A stretch of DNA of 6,395 nucleotides from Streptomyces katrae. Lineage in GTDB: Bacteria > Actinomycetota > Actinomycetes > Streptomycetales > Streptomycetaceae. A program made the translations under genes and the position numbers. The notes beneath the pieces are model-generated. The model saw nothing but the letters and a program-made list of their open reading frames with translations, did no database searches and was not told the DNA's origin. Location of the stretch: assembly GCF_000966975.1 (NCBI RefSeq), contig NZ_JZWV01000540.1, positions 1 to 6,395 on the forward strand. The letters are read 5' to 3'. Shown here one piece after another: positions 3,721 to 6,395 of this stretch (position 1 is its first letter; each line of letters begins with the position of its first letter).

Positions 3721-6395
3721 TCAGGGGGTGCAGCGCAGACTCGCCGGGGCGTCGGACCCCAGGTACTGCTTCCAGAGGGCGGGGGTCAGCTCCCGCCCGG
3801 CCGAGGTGCAGGCGGTGCTGATCCATGAGTCCGGGTCGAGTCGCCAGCTGATCAGACGGCCCGCACCCTCGCCCGCGTCGTCCTCCGCCTGGCGGAACTC
3901 GGTGGCTGCCACCAGACGGGTGCCGTCTGCAGCGAAGGCCAGACCGGTGGACCCGGGCTTCGGGCCCGCCGGGATGGGCAGGGTGCCGAGCACGTCGCCG
4001 GATGGCCGGTCGAGGAGCCGGACGGTGTTCTCGTTGGCCGGGATCGCGGCGATCAGCCCTTTGCCGACGACAGGTCCGACGGTCGTTCCGGGCGTTCCCT
4101 TGAGGGTCCCCAGGCGCCGGGCCCCGTCAGGGGACCAGACTTCCAGGTCCCCGCCCTCTCGTTGGACGAGCAACCGGTCATCCTCGTAGGCGACGCCCCG
4201 GAAGTCCTTCCCGTCGATCACGCGGTACCGGCCAGTGCCGGCATCGACGACCCGGATCTCAGGGTGGTTGCTCGCGGGGTCGTATTTGATCAAGGCGGCG
4301 TGGGTGGCCAGCCGGTCCAGGGCCGCCTCCCCCTGGGCGGCTGCTTCGGTCCCGCCTACGGTCGGGGACATGTCGCGTGGTCCGGCTACCTGGCGCAGTA
4401 CACGGCCGGTGGCGGGTTCTCTGATGCGGATCGTGCCGGAGCCGTCCAGCTGGGCCACTTCCCGGCCGCCCGGAAGGAACTGGAGCAGTGCGGGTGAATC
4501 ATCGAGCTGGAGCGGATTGGGCAGAGCCGGCCAGCTGCCGGTCACGCGCAGCCCGTTGCGGGGGTCGAGGATCTGGGCGCTCCCGTCCTGCGACACTATG
4601 ATGATCCGCGATCCATCGGCGCTCCACGCCACCGCCCCGTACTCCTTGTCCAGCGATTGCGGCTGCTCCGCCGGCGGCCGGTCGGCGCCCGCCGTGTCGA
4701 GGCTCCGTACATCGAGTGTGCGTCCGTTGCCGCCCAGTACCGCCGCCGTGCGGCCATTGGGGGCCACGGCGACGCGCGGTCCCGGGCACGCATTGCAGGA
4801 GGTCTCGACGACGACTGTCGTCTCTGCCGCGATCCTCGACAGCCGGTCGAGGTCCCACAGGTTCAGCACGTCCCCGGCGGCGGAGACCAGCTTGCGGCCG
4901 CTCGGGCCGAGGAAGGCGAGGCCGCGGGCAGGCACCGTGCCGGCTCCGGGTAGGACGACAGGCTCGGACGGAGGCTGGTCCGGCGCGCTGGTCCGAGACA
5001 CGTAGAGCGTGGTGCCGAGGGCTGCGGCTGCCCGGGAGCCGCCGCGGCTGAGCGCCAGGGCTGTGGGGCTGCCCTCTGGGAACCGTGCCGACAAAGCCGG
5101 CTTGTCGATGTCCGGGGATCCCTCGGATGCCCAGACTGGCAGGGCGGCGGCCCTGTTGGTGTAGGTGAAGTGGCTGCCGTCCGGGGCGAGCGCGGATGCG
5201 TAGTTGTGGGTGCCGAAGCCCAGCGTGCTCCCACGGGTGCGCACCGGGCCCGGCAGGGTGAGCTGCTCCCATGTGCCATATGCGTCGCCGTCGAACAATG
5301 TCAGGTGCGAGTCATCGGAGAAGGCGATGGCATCCGGATCGCTGTGCATGTCCGCGAGGTCGAGGTGACTGGTGGCTCCTGTGGACCTGTCCAGCGCCCA
5401 GGCGGTGGGCGGGACGCCGAAGGTCTTGGTGGCCGTCGTCACGACGACGAAGCGTCCCGACGGGGATACTGCCACGGCGCCGGGCTCTTGCCCGGCGGGG
5501 AGGACCGGGGCCGGGACCGGCGAGCCGCCCTTCCAGACCCCGACCGCCTCGTGGCCGATCGCCGCGACGACGTCACCAGACGCGTCCGACGCCACCGCGG
5601 TGACCTGCCCGGGAAGGCGGCCGACCTGCTGGCTGCTGCCCGCTATTTTTGTGGTGACCGTCCATCGTTGAACCTCCCCGCCCTGGGTTCCCGCGAGCAG
5701 GGCACTGCCGTCTGATGCGGTTGCCAGCGCGGAGATCGGTCCGCTGGATCGAACACTGCCGACTAGCTGCGGGCTGGCAGTGACCGCCCGGAAGAGTGCC
5801 TGGCGAGTCAAGGCGTCAGCGTGCTGACGGTAGGCTTGCACTGCGAAGAGCTCGGCGAGCCCGACATCGCTGGAGGTCAGGTTCTGGGACACGTCTGCGA
5901 GCCGGTGGGCGTTCTCCAGTCGGGTCTTCTCCTCGGCGTTCTGGTACTGGACTGCCAGCCCCGACAGCGCGGCCGCGGCGACCAGCGACAGGGCGATGAC
6001 CATTCGCCCGGTGCGAAACTGCCGGGCGTACCGGTCTGCCTGCTTCAGGGTTGCCGCGAACCGCACGTCGCCCGGCTCGGGCGCGTGGGCGACGTCCGGC
6101 CGGTTGGCCTCCGGCGCCACAAGGCGCAGCCCCTTGTGGCGCGCTGTGAGCAGCTTGGCCTCCATGCCACTGATCTTGAGGAGGTGTTCGCCGTCACCCA
6201 GGGCCCCCGTCACCGCCGTTCGTGGCCTCAGCCCGTAGAAGGCGCCTCGGATCCCGGCCCAGCTGGGCCGGGGGGATTGGGGGTGGCGCAGTAACTCGCG
6301 CAGGCCCAGGGCGAAGGCCACGCCTAGTGAGGGCCCCTCAATTCGCGGCGGCGGCAGCGGATCGTCGGACAGGACGATCCGCCAGAGCCCGCAGC
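3721..6395 (-). CDS. Membrane WD40-propeller protein with Lon-type (S16-like) domain, N-terminus outside the window
   Basis: The frame is open from the window edge to TGA at 3723-3721, giving 890 visible residues. Numbering from the first full codon, EGPSLGVA (19-26) and GMEAKLLTA (76-84) match the Lon protease catalytic motifs GPSAGVA and GGLKEKLLAA; S22 and K80 would be the Ser-Lys dyad, with TAVTGAL and PEANRPD between and after them also Lon-like. Then come a basic stretch (RYARQFRTGR), a membrane helix (about 131-148), a helical linker of the type found in actinobacterial STAND-WD40 proteins, and WD40-like strands from about 215 to 850 with repeated 'PDG/ADG' turns. The C-terminus has the W-x(4)-C-x(2)-AGR-x-LT-x(3)-W signature (857-874) and a final Cys (888). 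Positive charges before the helix suggest N-in, propeller-out. A GTG at 6321 could be taken as start but would cut off the Ser motif, so the gene probably begins upstream. It is followed after 38 nt by the lipoprotein gene, likely as an operon. Confidence 0.88.
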   Translation of the reverse strand, partial: CGLWRIVLSDDPLPPPRIEGPSLGVAFALGLRELLRHPQSPRPSWAGIRGAFYGLRPRTAVTGALGDGEHLLKISGMEAKLLTARHKGLRLVAPEANRPDVAHAPEPGDVRFAATLKQADRYARQFRTGRMVIALSLVAAAALSGLAVQYQNAEEKTRLENAHRLADVSQNLTSSDVGLAELFAVQAYRQHADALTRQALFRAVTASPQLVGSVRSSGPISALATASDGSALLAGTQGGEVQRWTVTTKIAGSSQQVGRLPGQVTAVASDASGDVVAAIGHEAVGVWKGGSPVPAPVLPAGQEPGAVAVSPSGRFVVVTTATKTFGVPPTAWALDRSTGATSHLDLADMHSDPDAIAFSDDSHLTLFDGDAYGTWEQLTLPGPVRTRGSTLGFGTHNYASALAPDGSHFTYTNRAAALPVWASEGSPDIDKPALSARFPEGSPTALALSRGGSRAAAALGTTLYVSRTSAPDQPPSEPVVLPGAGTVPARGLAFLGPSGRKLVSAAGDVLNLWDLDRLSRIAAETTVVVETSCNACPGPRVAVAPNGRTAAVLGGNGRTLDVRSLDTAGADRPPAEQPQSLDKEYGAVAWSADGSRIIIVSQDGSAQILDPRNGLRVTGSWPALPNPLQLDDSPALLQFLPGGREVAQLDGSGTIRIREPATGRVLRQVAGPRDMSPTVGGTEAAAQGEAALDRLATHAALIKYDPASNHPEIRVVDAGTGRYRVIDGKDFRGVAYEDDRLLVQREGGDLEVWSPDGARRLGTLKGTPGTTVGPVVGKGLIAAIPANENTVRLLDRPSGDVLGTLPIPAGPKPGSTGLAFAADGTRLVAATEFRQAEDDAGEGAGRLISWRLDPDSWISTACTSAGRELTPALWKQYLGSDAPASLRCTP

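Noticed and set aside
3080..3826. Longer minus-strand reading of the lipoprotein from ATG 3826
   Set aside because: It would overlap the WD40 gene by about 100 nt, and the strong RBS and signal peptide point to 3682. Below about 3523 this frame becomes Arg-rich nonsense.
3721..6321. GTG at 6321 as the true start of the WD40 protein
   Set aside because: The frame stays open to the window edge, and the residues before it (DDPLPPP, EGPSLG) complete the Lon-like Ser motif; no good RBS is seen just upstream of 6321.
1..6395. CRISPR arrays, tRNA/rRNA genes, transposases, attachment sites, phage or secondary-metabolite genes
   Set aside because: None seen: the only regular repeats are propeller blades, and no RNA-gene or integrase motifs were found on reading both strands.

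Overview
The window is very GC-rich, with strongly GC-biased third codon positions, GTG starts and typical purine-rich ribosome binding sites. The gene families (Ser/Thr kinase with a PQQ-type propeller, membrane-anchored WD40 protein, streptogramin-lyase-like lipoprotein) fit an actinomycete, most likely Streptomyces or a close relative. This is inferred from style and gene families; no marker gene is present.

Layout. Two gene groups converge on a 333-nt gap (2329-2661). On the plus strand, the last 45 codons of a PQQ-propeller protein (1-138) are followed after 34 nt by a Hanks-type Ser/Thr kinase with one membrane segment and a PQQ-like propeller (173-2328). The kinase reading frame is broken near 1474-1480: kinase, membrane segment and first propeller strands are in one frame (stop at 1502-1504), and the rest of the propeller is in the -1 frame up to 2328. 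On the minus strand, a large protein runs in from beyond the right edge (6395 to 3721). It carries what looks like a Lon-type (S16) Ser-Lys protease domain, one membrane helix, a helical linker and a long WD40-type propeller. It is followed after 38 nt by a Vgb-like seven-bladed propeller lipoprotein (3682-2662), whose frame is also broken, near 3523.

How the parts may work together (inference). All the clear propellers belong to different families (PQQ, WD40, Vgb). Charge distribution, membrane segments and a lipobox suggest that all are displayed outside the membrane, while the kinase and the Lon-like domain stay inside. This would suit envelope sensing coupled to phosphorylation on one side and regulated proteolysis on the other. 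No experimental link between the two groups is visible in the sequence.

Most notable points: (1) the Lon-like catalytic-dyad motifs in the membrane WD40 protein; (2) the kinase frame break, which coincides with a perfect X XXY YYZ heptamer flanked by an SD-like element and a hairpin, but is equally explained by loss of one G from a G run; (3) a second single-base frame break in the neighbouring lipoprotein gene, which makes sequencing error or gene decay a serious alternative for both.
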